From Puccinellia tenuiflora (taxonomy: Eukaryota > Streptophyta > Magnoliopsida > Poales > Poaceae): a stretch of 64,000 nucleotides of DNA. The translations under genes were made by a program, and so were the position numbers. The stretch covers positions 1-64,000 of the forward strand of contig QRDG01001975.1 of NCBI GenBank assembly GCA_012064385.1. The letters are read 5' to 3'. Below are positions 46,442-56,506 of this stretch, in pieces (position 1 is the stretch's first letter; each line of letters starts with the position of its first letter). The notes beneath the pieces were generated by a model. It saw nothing but the letters and a program-made list of their open reading frames with translations. It was not told where the DNA came from and did no database searches.

Positions 46442-46568
46442 ATCTGACCATGTTGTTGCTGTGCGCAAGGATCAGAAGAAAGGAACGGAAATAGCTCAGT
46501 TAAATGTTCTTGTGAGCATTGATAGAATGGTTTTGTGTGTTTGTGTGCTGCTGTTAGTTGTGAACTTG

Positions 46569-46712
46569 TATGCAGCAATGAAAATCAGTAGAATGTATTA
46601 GGTTCGTATGCAGCTATGCAAATCTGTACAATGTATTAGGTTCGTATGCACTTTGAAAATCAGTAGAATGTATTATGTTCGTATGCAGCTACGGAAATCA
46701 ATAGGACATAGT
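46569..46712. repeat. 38-bp tandem repeat, about 3.8 copies
   Basis: Units starting tatgcagc..tg.aaatc.gta.aatgtatta.gttcg begin near 46569, 46607, 46645 and 46682. They lie in the 3' flank of the GRF gene and may be in its 3'UTR. Confidence 0.8.
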
Positions 46713-46773
46713 AGTTGTGAACTTGTATCCAATGGAAACGGTTATATAAAATGTCCGTTGCCAATTGGGTGCT

Positions 46774-46780
46774 TATAAAT
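46774..46780 (+). promoter_or_regulatory. Possible TATA box of a second gene in the same element
   Basis: TATAAAT in gtgcttataaatgtac is followed by a C/T-rich leader with ctagccgccgccgc. The region is cut at 46881 by the next retrotransposon, so any gene it drives is displaced to the right of the window. Confidence 0.35.
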
Positions 46781-46880
46781 GTACTCGCGAAGCAAGCCCC
46801 ATCAGTCTCATTCTCAATCCCTCACTGTCCATCTTTCAACCCTAGCCGCCGCCGCACATTGTAGCTTTTTAATTACTCTC

Positions 46881-48464
46881 TGATACGTCTCCAACGTATC
46901 TATAATTTTTGATGTTCCATGCTTGTTTTATACCTATTGCTACATGTTTTGTATCTACTTTATGTCACTTTTATACATTTTCCGGGACTAACCTATTAAC
47001 AAGATGCCGAAGTGCAAGTTCCTGTTTTCTGCTGTTTTTGTATTCCAGAAAAGCTAGTCTGGAAATATTCTCGGAATTGGACGAAACCTTTTCGGGAGGT
47101 GCTATTTTTCGAGAAGACACAAGATGACGCAAAGATGCAGCAGAGGAGGCCCACAGGGGCCCCACACGCCATGAGGGCGCGGGTCCCCCCTCTGCCGCGC
47201 CCTCATACGGTGTGGGCCCCACGGGGCTCGCCAGCCGCCGCCCTTTCGCCTACTTACTCCCCCCGAGAAAATAACCCTAGGCACCTTAGCCATTATCCAC
47301 GAAAAGTTCCAGAGATGTCGCCGCCGTCAACCCTAGCTCAGGAGGGTCCAGAACCTCCTCCCGACACCCTGCCGGAGAGGGGAATCGTCACCGGAGGCTT
47401 CTTCATCGCCATGCCTGCCTCCGAGGTGATGCGTGAGTAGTTCATCTTTGGACTACGGGTCCATAGCAGTAGGTAGATGGTTGTCTCTCCTATTTGTGCC
47501 GTCATGTTTAGATCTTGTGAGCTACCCTACATGATCAAGGTCATATTATTGTAATGCTACATGTTGTGTTTGCTGGGATCCGATGAATATTGAATATTAT
47601 GTCAAGTTTATTATCAATCTATGCCCTATGTTATTTATGATCTTGCATGCTCTCCGTTGCTAGTAGATACTCTGGCCAAGTAGATGCTTGTGACTCCAAG
47701 AGGGAGTATTTATGCTAGATAGTGGGTTCATGCCTCCATTGAATCTGGGACAGTGACAGAAAGTTCTAAGGTTGTGGATGTGCTGTTGCCACTAGGGGTA
47801 ACCTAATGATGCTATGTCCACGGGCATATGTGTTTGTTTACATTACACACTTTACTTAATGCGATTATCCGTTGCTTGCAACTTAATACCAACGGGGGAC
47901 TCGGATGACAACCCGGCGGTGGTTTATTAGTCATAGACGCAGTTGGATGACGGTCTATGTATTATGTCGTAATGCCCAATTAAATATCATAGTAATCATC
48001 ATGCCATGTATTTGCATTGTAATGCGCTCACTATTTGTCAATTGCCCAGCTGTAATTTCTTTACCCAACATGTTAGATATCTTTATGGAGAGACACCACT
48101 AGTGAACTGTGGACCCCGGTCCAATTCCTTTTCATTGATTAAACCACAAACTACAACCTGTTCCTTTTTCATTCGCTGCAACTTATTACTCATTTTCCAC
48201 ACGAGATGTTTAATCCTTTGTTTTCAGCAAGCCGGTGAGATTGACAACCTCACTGTTTCGTTGGGGCAAAGTACTTTGATTGTGTTGTGTGCAGGTCCAC
48301 ATTGGTGATCGTATTGCGCCATGCGAGCCGCCAACAACCTTCTGAAAAATCGTTACTCCTACTGGTTCAATAAACCTTGGTTTCATACTGAGGGAAAACT
48401 TGCTGCTAGGCTACATCAAACCTTCCTCTTGGGGTCTCCCGACGAGCAAGTACGTCTTGCATCA
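46881..48464 (+). repeat. 5' LTR of the non-autonomous element
   Basis: A 1584-bp LTR beginning TGATACGTCTCC and ending cttgcatca. Its first 123 bp match 52203-52325 with about two differences, suggesting a young insertion, although the sample is short. Confidence 0.85.
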
Positions 48465-48474
48465 AGCCTTTTTC

Positions 48475-48493
48475 TAGCGCCGTTGCCGGGGAG
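48475..48493 (+). other. Primer-binding site
   Basis: tagcgccgttgccggggag lies 10 bp after the LTR end. It resembles the tggcgccgttgccgggga site used by Athila-like elements, with a G-to-A change at the second base. Confidence 0.8.
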
Positions 48494-48674
48494 TAGCAGT
48501 TCTTCTGCAAGGGGAGTTTCACACTTCCAATCTCTTTACTTTGTTTTTGTCTTTCTTAGTTTATTTTATTTTATCTTGTTTGCTTTCAATTATCAAAAAC
48601 ACAAAAAAATTAGTTACTTGCATTTAGTTTGTTTCTTGTTTTAGTTATTATGTCTAGCTCTTTACTTGCTATCA

Positions 48675-49553
48675 ATGGTTACTTTTCTTGAAACTAGTCC
48701 TATGGCTGAAAACAACATGAGAGAGCTTTGTGAAATTTATCTTGAGTTGGGACATGAAGTGTTCGAAGAGAAAATTAAAAAGCCTATGGAACTTTATTTG
48801 CATAACAATCATGATAGTAGCAATGTTATTAGCATACATTCTTTGAACACCATTATTGCTAATGCCATGGAAAGCTCTAAGCTTGGGGAAGCTGGTTTTG
48901 ATAAAAATGATATTTTTAGTCCCCTAGCTTTGGAGGAGGAAGAATGCTATATTTTCGAATGTGATGATTCTATTGAAATATCTCCTTTTGTTAAATTTGA
49001 AGTAAACAACTCCTTGACTCAAGTAAAGGAAATTGCAGAAAGTAAAAATGTGCTCCCTAATGTTATACATGATAATGCTCTTGATGATGGTCCTATATTA
49101 CCTAATGATATTAATTATACTATTATTGTCAAAAGTGGGTTTGATAACCCCACTATTTTTGAGCTTAATAAAAATTATGCGTTTGTAGATCATGAAAAGC
49201 ATGCTTTATGTGATAGTTATATTGTTGAGTTTGTTCATGATGCTATTGAAAATTATTTTGAGAGAGGAAAATATGGTTATAGAAATCTTTATGTTATTAA
49301 ATTTCCTCTCTTTATGATGAAAGTTTTGAGCTTTCTCTTGTGTTGCTTCTATATGATTTTTGCTTTAAAACCTAATGGTCCGTTGAAAGTCTTGAAGTTG
49401 CACTTGTTTTGCCTTCCTATGCTAGTCACTTTGTGCTTAATTGACTTGTTTTCTTATAAGACTCCTATGCATAGGAAGAGTGTTAGATTTAAACATGTTT
49501 TATATATGCTCCTTGATGCTCTCTTTTATGTTTCAACTCTCATCTTTATGTGA
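48675..49553 (+). CDS. Unknown protein of the non-autonomous element (292 aa)
   Basis: An uninterrupted frame from ATG 48675 (MVTFLETSPMAENNMRELCE) to TGA. Residues 1-200 are acidic and Asn/Asp-rich (ALEEEECYIFECDDSIEIS; NALDDGPILPNDINYTIIV), with a HALCDSYIVEFVHDAIENYF block. Residues about 215-290 hold three hydrophobic stretches (PLFMMKVLSFLLCCFYMIFA; LHLFCLPMLVTLCLIDLF; VLYMLLDALFYVSTLIF) that could be membrane segments. There is no zinc knuckle, protease DSG/DTG, RT or integrase motif. It is positioned where gag normally starts, just after the primer-binding site. I recall similar proteins among unnamed Triticeae retrotransposon ORFs. I do not know a function. Intactness suggests either recent insertion or selection within the family. 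Confidence 0.7.
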   Translation: MVTFLETSPMAENNMRELCEIYLELGHEVFEEKIKKPMELYLHNNHDSSNVISIHSLNTIIANAMESSKLGEAGFDKNDIFSPLALEEEECYIFECDDSIEISPFVKFEVNNSLTQVKEIAESKNVLPNVIHDNALDDGPILPNDINYTIIVKSGFDNPTIFELNKNYAFVDHEKHALCDSYIVEFVHDAIENYFERGKYGYRNLYVIKFPLFMMKVLSFLLCCFYMIFALKPNGPLKVLKLHLFCLPMLVTLCLIDLFSYKTPMHRKSVRFKHVLYMLLDALFYVSTLIFM

Positions 49554-52202
49554 GCATCATAAAAATCACTATGCCTAGCTAAAAGGCATTAAAGAAAGCG
49601 CTTTTGGGAGGCAACCCATTATCTTTTATTTTCAGTATTTGTCAAGGAGTTTGTTTACTTCTGTAGCAACTCCTTTGTATCTTTATTTTCTCGCATTGTT
49701 GTGCCAAGAGTAGCCTCTAGTGTTAAGGTTTTGCTTGATTTTGATTGCTGCGCAGAAACAGATTTTTGCTGTCCACTGTACGAAAATTAGAAAATCACCA
49801 GATTGTCAAAAAAATCTGAAACTTTCTGTGCGTGATCTTTATGAATGTCTGAATCTTTCATTAGTTCAAAGTTTTACGATTTGAGCGATTTAAGTGCCTC
49901 TAAAAAATTCGTCTTTGCGGACTGTTCTGTTTTAGACAGATTATGCATTTTTATTTTGCATTCTCTCTTTTACTAGTGTTGAGTGGAATTCTTTTTTGGG
50001 TGGAAGAGCTTCACTTAACATCAGTGGCTGTAGCTAATGTTTAAAGTAATGAATCATATTGTGTCTTTATGGAACATGTGAGTTTTTGATTATGCACTAA
50101 CCCTCTAATGAGATTTACTTTGAGTTTGGTGTGACGGAAGTTTTCAAGGGTCAAGAGAGAAGGATGATGATAGGATTAAGAAGAGTGAAGAGCTTAAGCT
50201 TGGGGAGGCTCCCATGGATCTCCCCAGCATATTTCAAGAAGACTCAAGCGTCTAGGCTTGGGGATGCCCAAGGCATCCCCTTCTTCATCGCCAAATTATC
50301 AGGTCATCTCTAGTGAAACTATATTTTAATTCTTTCACATCATATGTGCTTTTCTTGGAGCGTCTGTGTGCTTTTATTTTCAGTATTGTCTTTTATTTTC
50401 AATAAAGCTTGACTGGACCCTAGCATTCTTGATTGGGAGAGAGACACGCTCCGCTTTGTCATGAGAATACTCCTATTCTTCACTTATACCTGTTGAGTAT
50501 TCATATCTAGCGCTGTTCAGCTTTTAGCTCTTGTTTTCATGTATCTCTTTTCAGAGCTATTAGTTTTTCTCTTATAGAAAGTACTCTCTTGCTTCACTTA
50601 TATTTGTTTGGAGAGTTGATTAAATAAATTGATTGGTGTTTGGTTGGTTCCGAAGATGTTGCATGTGGTAATTGGTATAAGGAAAAAACTTGCTTAGTCT
50701 TGTAGATCACTATTATGGATAACTTGATGCTTGTCAATCGTTTTGAGTTATCAAGTAGGTCATGATTAAATTTGTGCATCATATGAGTTAAGCCTATTAG
50801 TGAAGAACTACCGTAAAGCTTGTTGAAAATTTGGTTTGCATCGGTGGTACCTCTAAGGTCTAGATATTTTCTAGTAATCGGGTTCGGTTAACAAGAAAGA
50901 CGGTATGAGGTTTTATAACGTTTACACTATGTTCGTCATGTAAAACTTGGTGTATGGGTTGATACTCGTGGTTGCTTATATAAACCTTGCTAGCCTAAAC
51001 TCTGTACTGAGAGGGAATGCTTCTCGTGCATCCAAATCCTTGAGCCAACTTCCATGCCATTCGTGTCCACCGTAACTACCTATATGTGGTATTTCCTTGC
51101 CACTCCAAGTAAAATTTTCATGTGCTACCTTTAAATTATTCAAAATGTTATTATCCCCTTTTGTGCAATGTTTACTAGCTCATGAGGAATTAGTGTGGTT
51201 ACTCTTTATTCTCCTTGTCAAGTGGACTTTCACACCTGGACTAGCGGCATATACATCCGCTTATCCTCTAATTTTGCAAAAAGAGCTGGCAACGGGGTGC
51301 CCAGTCCCAATTAATTACAACTTTAACCAATTAATTACAACGGGGTACCAGTAAGCAATGACAAAACAGTGAAATATCTGCATGTGTGTAAACAAAAGAG
51401 AAAGAGGGATGATCTGCCTTGCTGGTAGAAATAACGTCCTTCATGGGAGCCGCTCTTGAAAGTCTGTTTGACAGGTAGAATACTGTTATCACCCGCTACC
51501 ATTCGTTGACAATTAACACATACACCTCTCAAAAATAGATACTCCTCCATGGTATGTGATTGATGGAAGGCACCCGAGGATTCGGTTAGCCATGGCTTGT
51601 GTAAGCAAGGTTGGGAGGAGTGTCAAATATTTTATGCAATCTCTATATGCTTTCAAAAACCTAAAAGCTCTAGCACATGATTTAATCCCTGCTTCCCTCT
51701 GCGAAGGGCCTTTCTTTTACTTTTATGTTGTGTCAGTTTTCCTATTCTTTCTGTCTTCCACAAGCAAACGGTAGTGTCAATTTTGTGCAACATGGGTTAT
51801 ATGCAACGTATTGGACTTGTTATACTACTTTGTGTTGACGATATCCATGAGATAAATATGTTGAAAAGTTGAATCAATTGCTGAAGCTTAATTCTTCCTT
51901 TGTGTTGATTGAATACCTTTTGGTAGGAACTATTGATTTATGAGTTAACACCTATGCAAAACACTTTGATGCTTGTCTCGAAAGTACTATCCATGAAAAC
52001 GTTTGGCTTGTGTGATTCATTGTTTACTCATTATCTATTTGATAGCAAACTATAGACCATTGACTTGGATCATTTCATTCATTTACATGTGCCTTACAAT
52101 ATTATATGATCAAGATTATGATAGTAGCATGTCACCTCAAAAATTATTTTGTTTTTATCGTTTACCTACTCGAGGACGAGCAGGAACTAAGCTTGGGGAT
52201 GC
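49554..52202 (+). other. Non-coding interior of the non-autonomous element
   Basis: No coding frame with recognisable content. Repeated gcttggggatg / gcttggggaggc words occur near 50190, 50250 and 52190. The last is the polypurine tract. Low coding density is usual for large retrotransposon derivatives. Confidence 0.6.
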
Positions 52203-52325
52203 TGATACGTCTCCAATGTATCTATAATTTTTGATGTTCCATGCTTGTTTTATAACTATTGCTACATGTTTTGTATCTACTTTATGTCACTTTTATACAT
52301 TTTCCGGGACTAACCTATTAACAAG
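52203..52325 (+). repeat. 3' LTR fragment, interrupted
   Basis: TGATACGTCTCCAATGTATC onward matches the first 123 bp of the 5' LTR. It ends in acaag, the presumed 5-bp target duplication of the next element. The remainder should lie to the right of the window. Confidence 0.88.
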
Positions 52326-53358
52326 TGTCGGCCCAGTGGAAACCAGGGTACCACGGGCCAGGCCTGCTCAGGCCCACGACAATCTACAGAAGATTTCTCG
52401 AAGTCAGCTTGGGGAGGCCTCGTGAGGCAGATTCCCTCGCGAGGGCCTCTCCACAGCCTCGAGAGGGTCTTTCCCTCGAGAGGCCCCTTTCTGCAACCGG
52501 AATACTGCTAAGTCAGGATGCCGAGGCGCATCCCCTCACGAGGATCCCCTCGCGAGATTCCCTCGTGAGGTCAGAGGCTCTGCACCCGCTGCAGAGCGCA
52601 CATGGCCTCTGTGCGCGCCACAGAGTGACGCGCGTGACTGCACGCGGTGACGCCCGCGTCGCAGTTGCCTCTTTCGTGCTAAAGGTGGTCAAAAAAGCAG
52701 CACCAAGCAAAGCGGACTACAAGAATTGCCATTTCCATGCTAAGGGGACCGTGGTCCGCTACGCTCCAAGACCAATGTCACCGTGGGGCACGGCGTAGAG
52801 CTCTGCAGCGCAGGCTTATTGTCCTTGGCCGGTGGCTTTGCAGCAGGGAAGGACATGCTCTACTGCCATGGACCAAGTCCATGGACACACTCCTGGCCGT
52901 GCACTGCCCTCCACCTCTATCGCCATGTGGTTACCCTTCCCGCCCAAGGGCAATGAGGGAAGAGCTCCGATGCTCATATAAAATGAGGCTGTGTACGACC
53001 AGAGAGGAGGATTCAGACCATTGTCTACTCATTCCACTAGCTAGCGAGAGAGGAGAGCAAGTCCTGCTCCCTGAGTAGCTCTGCTGTAGTCATAGCTTCC
53101 ACCCTCGACAAGCACCACTTGTACTATAACCTCTCCAAGCAGTGCAATACAGACAAGCAGGACGTAGGGCTCTTACACCTCACGGTGGGCCTGAACCTGG
53201 GTAAAAGCTCATGTGTTATCTCTGTCGTGATGTCCCTCAGCGAGCTCGCCGAGCACCGTCGCCGAGGCAGCTGAGGGTTGCTTGATTGCGTGTTCAGCCC
53301 CTTACGATACTTTACACCGTGAGACACACCCCCTAGTTCCTGGGACTACTCTCCGACA
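52326..53358 (+). repeat. 5' LTR of the Tat-lineage element
   Basis: A 1033-bp LTR from TGTCGGCCCAG to ctctccgaca. Compared with the 3' LTR it has about 35-45 extra bases close to its start (ggaaaccagggtaccacg region). It is rich in palindromic cctcgcgagg / cctcgtgagg words. Confidence 0.85.
52977..52982 (+). promoter_or_regulatory. LTR TATA box
   Basis: TATAAA in gctcatataaaatgagg inside the 5' LTR, about 380 bp before the LTR end, a suitable place for the U3/R promoter. Confidence 0.65.
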
Positions 53359-53360
53359 TT

Positions 53361-53379
53361 TGGCACGCCAGGTAGGGGG
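53361..53379 (+). other. Primer-binding site
   Basis: tggcacgccaggtaggggg begins 2 bp after the LTR end. It is close to the tggcgcgccaggtagggg site seen in many grass Gypsy elements. Confidence 0.8.
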
Positions 53380-53409
53380 CTGAGGCGCGTCTTCAACCTC
53401 TCCTTCGCC

Positions 53410-53946
53410 ATGGCCGAGACTCGAGCTGAGGGCCTCGCGCGCCGGACTTCTGCAGGCAGGGTCAACACCGAGCCTATCGCGCACCGCCCGCGCGGCCGTC
53501 CGTGCACCAACACCGCTCCAGGGCCCTCCGTCAACCCTGAGCCCCGCGTCGAGCACCCAGAGGACGACGACGTCGAGGAGGAAGCTTCTTCCTTGCACCT
53601 GTCCAGGGACCCAGGCGCTTCCTCGCAGAGCAGAGCTGCTCCAAACCCGAGCGCTGCTCTGCTCATGGCGGACGAGCTGCTACGCTACCGCCCAGCGCAG
53701 GCGGGCTTCGATGACTGGATCAACCGCATCGCCGAGCTCGTCCACGCCGCCGTGCCTGCTGCGACAGCAGCGCCTTCCCGCTCGCTGGTGCACCACTCCG
53801 TTGGGCGCCCGAGGGCTGTAGCGCACGGCGCTCCTCCTCCGCCACCGCCTCCACCACCTCCTCCAGAAGGACCACCAGCTGGTCAGCCAGCTGGTCAGCC
53901 AGCCGGGCCACCTGCTGGCCACAACTGCACTCCCTCGCACGCCTCC
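53410..53946 (+). pseudogene. gag, 5' part (interrupted by CACTA)
   Basis: ATG at 53410 opens MAETRAEGLARRTSAGR. The frame is Pro/Ala-rich, with a (P)n run followed by AGQPAGQPAGPPAG, and reaches codon TCC at 53944-53946, where the CACTA element enters. The N-terminal gag region of this lineage is variable and low-complexity, so no domain is expected here. The downstream half resumes in frame at 55400 if the insert is ignored. Confidence 0.82.
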
Positions 53947-55399
53947 CACTACCACAGAAATGGCTATCAGTGGCGCACCAAATTGGAATTCTGTGGCGCA
54001 CCCCCAGGTTTGCTGGGTGCGCCACAGAATTCTCGCCACAAAAATATTTTCTGTGACGCACCTTGCTTGGTGCGCCACAGAAAATATTTCTGTGGCGCAC
54101 CTGGCCTGGTGCGTCACAGAATTCTGAAAAAATTCAAAAAATGCAAAAAAAAAAAAAAAAAAAAGTTTCAAAAAAATTCAGAAAAATCAAAATATGAAAT
54201 AATATGAAAAATCCTAATTATTTGAATTTTTTCAGATTTTTTGCACATTTTGAACTGATACCTTCCTGCTAGGTCACCCATTCTCAAATTGCTCCAACCC
54301 TAGCACGCTTAACTTCTAAGTTCCACCCACTTCACCTACCCTTGTGCTACTCAAGTTCTTATTGATATATATATCATATGAATCCTCTTAAGTCTTGTAT
54401 GTGTTTTAAATTTCAGATTTTTCAAAAACTTCTAAACTTTCAAAAGGAGATTCAAAAGTTTCAAAAGATCCAAAAAAATTAAAAAAACTTAATTTTTTTT
54501 AAAAAAAACTTTAAAAAATTCAAAAAATCCAAAAAATTCAAAAAACTTATTTAAAAAAAACTTTAAAAAATTCAAAAAATCCAAAAAATTGAAAAAACTT
54601 ATTTAAAAAAAAACTTTAAAAAATTCAAAAATCCAAAAATTCAAAAAACTTATTTAAAAAAAAACTTTAAAAAGTTCAAAAAATCCAAATTTTCAACAAT
54701 CTTCTTTGTTATAACTTTTTTTGGAATTTTGGAATTTTTCTTTTTTTTAATTTTTTTGAATTTTTGAATTTTTTTGATTTTGTAGAAAAAAAATCGTCTG
54801 TTTGAAATTCTGTGGCGCATCCTTGGCATTGGTGCGCCACAGAATTATTGGGCGGGATTCAAAATTTCGAATCCCACCCAATAATTCTGTGGCGCATCCT
54901 TGGCACATGCGCCACAGATTTTTTTTCCTTTTTTTGGTTTTTTTATTTTGCTGGGAAAATTCTTCTGTTGGCCATAACTTTTTTTTCGTTTGGAATTTTG
55001 AGAATCCGAGAAATGTCCAACCGGTTTCTGTGGCGCACCTGGTACGGTGCGCCACAAAATGTCACTTTTCTGTGGCGCACCAGCCACGGTGCGCCACAAA
55101 ATGTCCTACAGAATGTCCCAGATAGACCTCTGACCTAGTGGCTGTACGTGGGACCCACAGAAATTCTGTGGCGCATGGGTGGGCATGCGCCACAGAATCC
55201 TGACTTTCTGTGGCGCATGGATGGGCATGCGCCACAGAATTCTGACTTTCTGTGGCGCATGGACAAAAGATGCGCCATAGAAAGTCGAAAATTTCTGTGG
55301 CGCACCAGCATCCATGCGCCACAGAAATAGTTCTGTGGTGCACCAATTAACGGTGCGCCACAGAATGCCAACCTCCCTATAGCCATTTATGTGGTAGTG
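53947..55399. mobile_element. Non-autonomous CACTA element, 1453 bp
   Basis: Termini are cactaccacagaaatggcta and, reversed, cactaccacataaatggcta (one mismatch in 20). The target duplication TCC lies at 53944-53946 and 55400-55402. The interior has no coding frame of note. It consists of at least twenty forward and reverse copies of ctgtggcgcacc / ggtgcgccacag arranged as hairpins on both sides of an AT-rich core. Insertion into an otherwise open gag frame and the near-perfect ends point to a young event. Confidence 0.93.
54478..54700. repeat. AT-rich tandem repeat, about 50-bp unit
   Basis: ttaaaaaaaactttaaaaaa ttcaaaaaatcc-type units repeat about four times in the central part of the CACTA element. 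Confidence 0.75.
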
Positions 55400-56506
55400 T
55401 CCTCGCCGCACGATTGCATGATTGTGCAGCGTGCACCAGAGGACGCGCGCGTGGAGATCGAGCGCCAGAGGGACCGCCACAACCGTGCCGTCCAGGAGAT
55501 CGCCGCCGCAGGGCGCAAGAACCGCCACACGCTAGCGAACGGCGCCGTGGTGTACGCCACGGGCTGCTCCGCGTTCACTCGTGAGCTGCGCCGTGTCGTC
55601 TGGCCCATCAAGTTCAAGCCGGACCTGCCTCCGCGCTACGATGGCAGGACGAACCCTTTGGAGTTCCTGCAGCTCTACACCGTGTCCATCCAGGCCGTGG
55701 GCGGCGACGACAAGGTGATGGCCAACTGGTTCGTCATGGCCCTCAAGGACGCAGCCCTCTCGTGGCTGCTGAACCTCCCCGAGAGCACCATCAACACTTG
55801 GGAGGAGCTCTGCAAGTGCTTCGTGGCGAACTTCAAGGGCACGTACGAGTGCACCCTCACCTACAACGACCTCTGCGCCGTGGGCCAAAAGCCTGGCGAG
55901 ACCCTCCGTAAGTTCATCCAGCGCTTCAGCCAAGTGCGCAACAAGATTTCGAACATCCCCGACACGCAGGTCATCTCTGCCTTCAAGGCAGGTGTCACGG
56001 ACACCAGGATGCTCGAGAAGCTGGGCATCCACGACACGCTCAGCTCTGTGGTGAAGCTGTTTGACCTGGCGGACAAGTGCGCCAAGGCTGAAGAGGGCCG
56101 TCTCTTCGTCAAGAACGAGCCAAGAACGGAGCCTGCCGAGGGGTCCAAGTCCAAGAAGAAGGCCAGCGAGAAGCGCAAGACCACGGTTGTCCTTGCGGCA
56201 GAGCCTGACGCCAAGCAGAAGCGTGTCGCTTCTCCAGCTGCTCCTGAGGCCGCCAAGAAGGACGAGCGCCCGTACTACATCCTCCACAAGAAGCACAATC
56301 ACGCCACTGAAGACTGCTGGGAGCTCAAGAAGCTCAGCGAGAGCCGTGAGCAGCGCGAACAGCGCCAAGGTCGCGATGGCCGCAACGGCCGCCCTCGCGG
56401 GGGCAGACGCTACAACAACAACAACTACCAGCAGAATCCTCAAGCGAACGCCGTCCAGCCAAACCAAAACGACAATCTCCCTGACGAGAACCCTGGAGGC
56501 TACTAG
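55400..56506 (+). pseudogene. gag, 3' part (Retrotrans_gag domain)
   Basis: Open from the CACTA junction to TAG at 56504. It contains the capsid-like retrotransposon gag domain (WPIKFKPDLPPRYDGRTNPL, EFLQLYTVSIQAVGGDDKVM, ALSWLLNLPESTINTWEELC, ETLRKFIQRFSQVRN), then a Lys-rich region and an RG-rich tail (RNGRPRGGRRYNNNNYQQ). No canonical CCHC knuckle is seen, but there is a HKKHNHATEDCWELKKL block typical of Tat-lineage gag. The TAG lies in the same frame as the downstream protease region, so gag and pol were one frame, or are joined by stop readthrough. Confidence 0.88.

Larger units (their letters stand above)
45647..46880 (+). mobile_element. CACTA-type element carrying a GRF zinc-finger gene (left part)
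   Basis: Starts cactagtacagaacg inside the Athila RT reading frame. Motifs ggaaacgg and ccgttgcc recur near 45681, 45765, 45790, 45870, 46735 and 46755, as subterminal repeats would. Its right part is displaced by the retrotransposon inserted at 46881 and lies beyond the window, so the second terminus and target duplication cannot be checked. The CACTA assignment rests on the terminus and on these repeats. Confidence 0.55.
46881..52325 (+). mobile_element. Non-autonomous Athila-type LTR retrotransposon
   Basis: 5' LTR 46881-48464 starts TGATACGTCTCCAACGTATC. The primer-binding site follows at 48475. One unknown reading frame lies at 48675-49553, and a purine tract aagcttggggatgc lies directly before the 3' LTR start at 52203. 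Only the first 123 bp of the 3' LTR are present before another element interrupts it at 52326. No protease, RT or integrase is visible, so it would depend on proteins of a related element. LTR start and primer site are of the kind common in Triticeae Sabrina/WHAM/Fatima-type Gypsy families; the exact family is not assigned. Confidence 0.85.

Noticed and set aside
48675..49553. Calling the unknown protein an envelope-like protein
   Set aside because: Hydrophobic stretches alone are insufficient. It is at the gag position, lacks an evident signal peptide, and no family match is recalled.
53960..55360. Regularly repeated 12-15-bp motifs resembling a CRISPR-like array
   Set aside because: Repeats alternate in orientation, spacing is irregular, there are no cas genes, and the block lies between CACTA termini with a TSD. 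They are subterminal repeats of a plant DNA transposon.
56504..56506. Programmed stop-codon readthrough between gag and pol
   Set aside because: The TAG is in frame with pol, but no readthrough context is identifiable and a CAG-to-TAG mutation explains it equally well. Kept only as an alternative.
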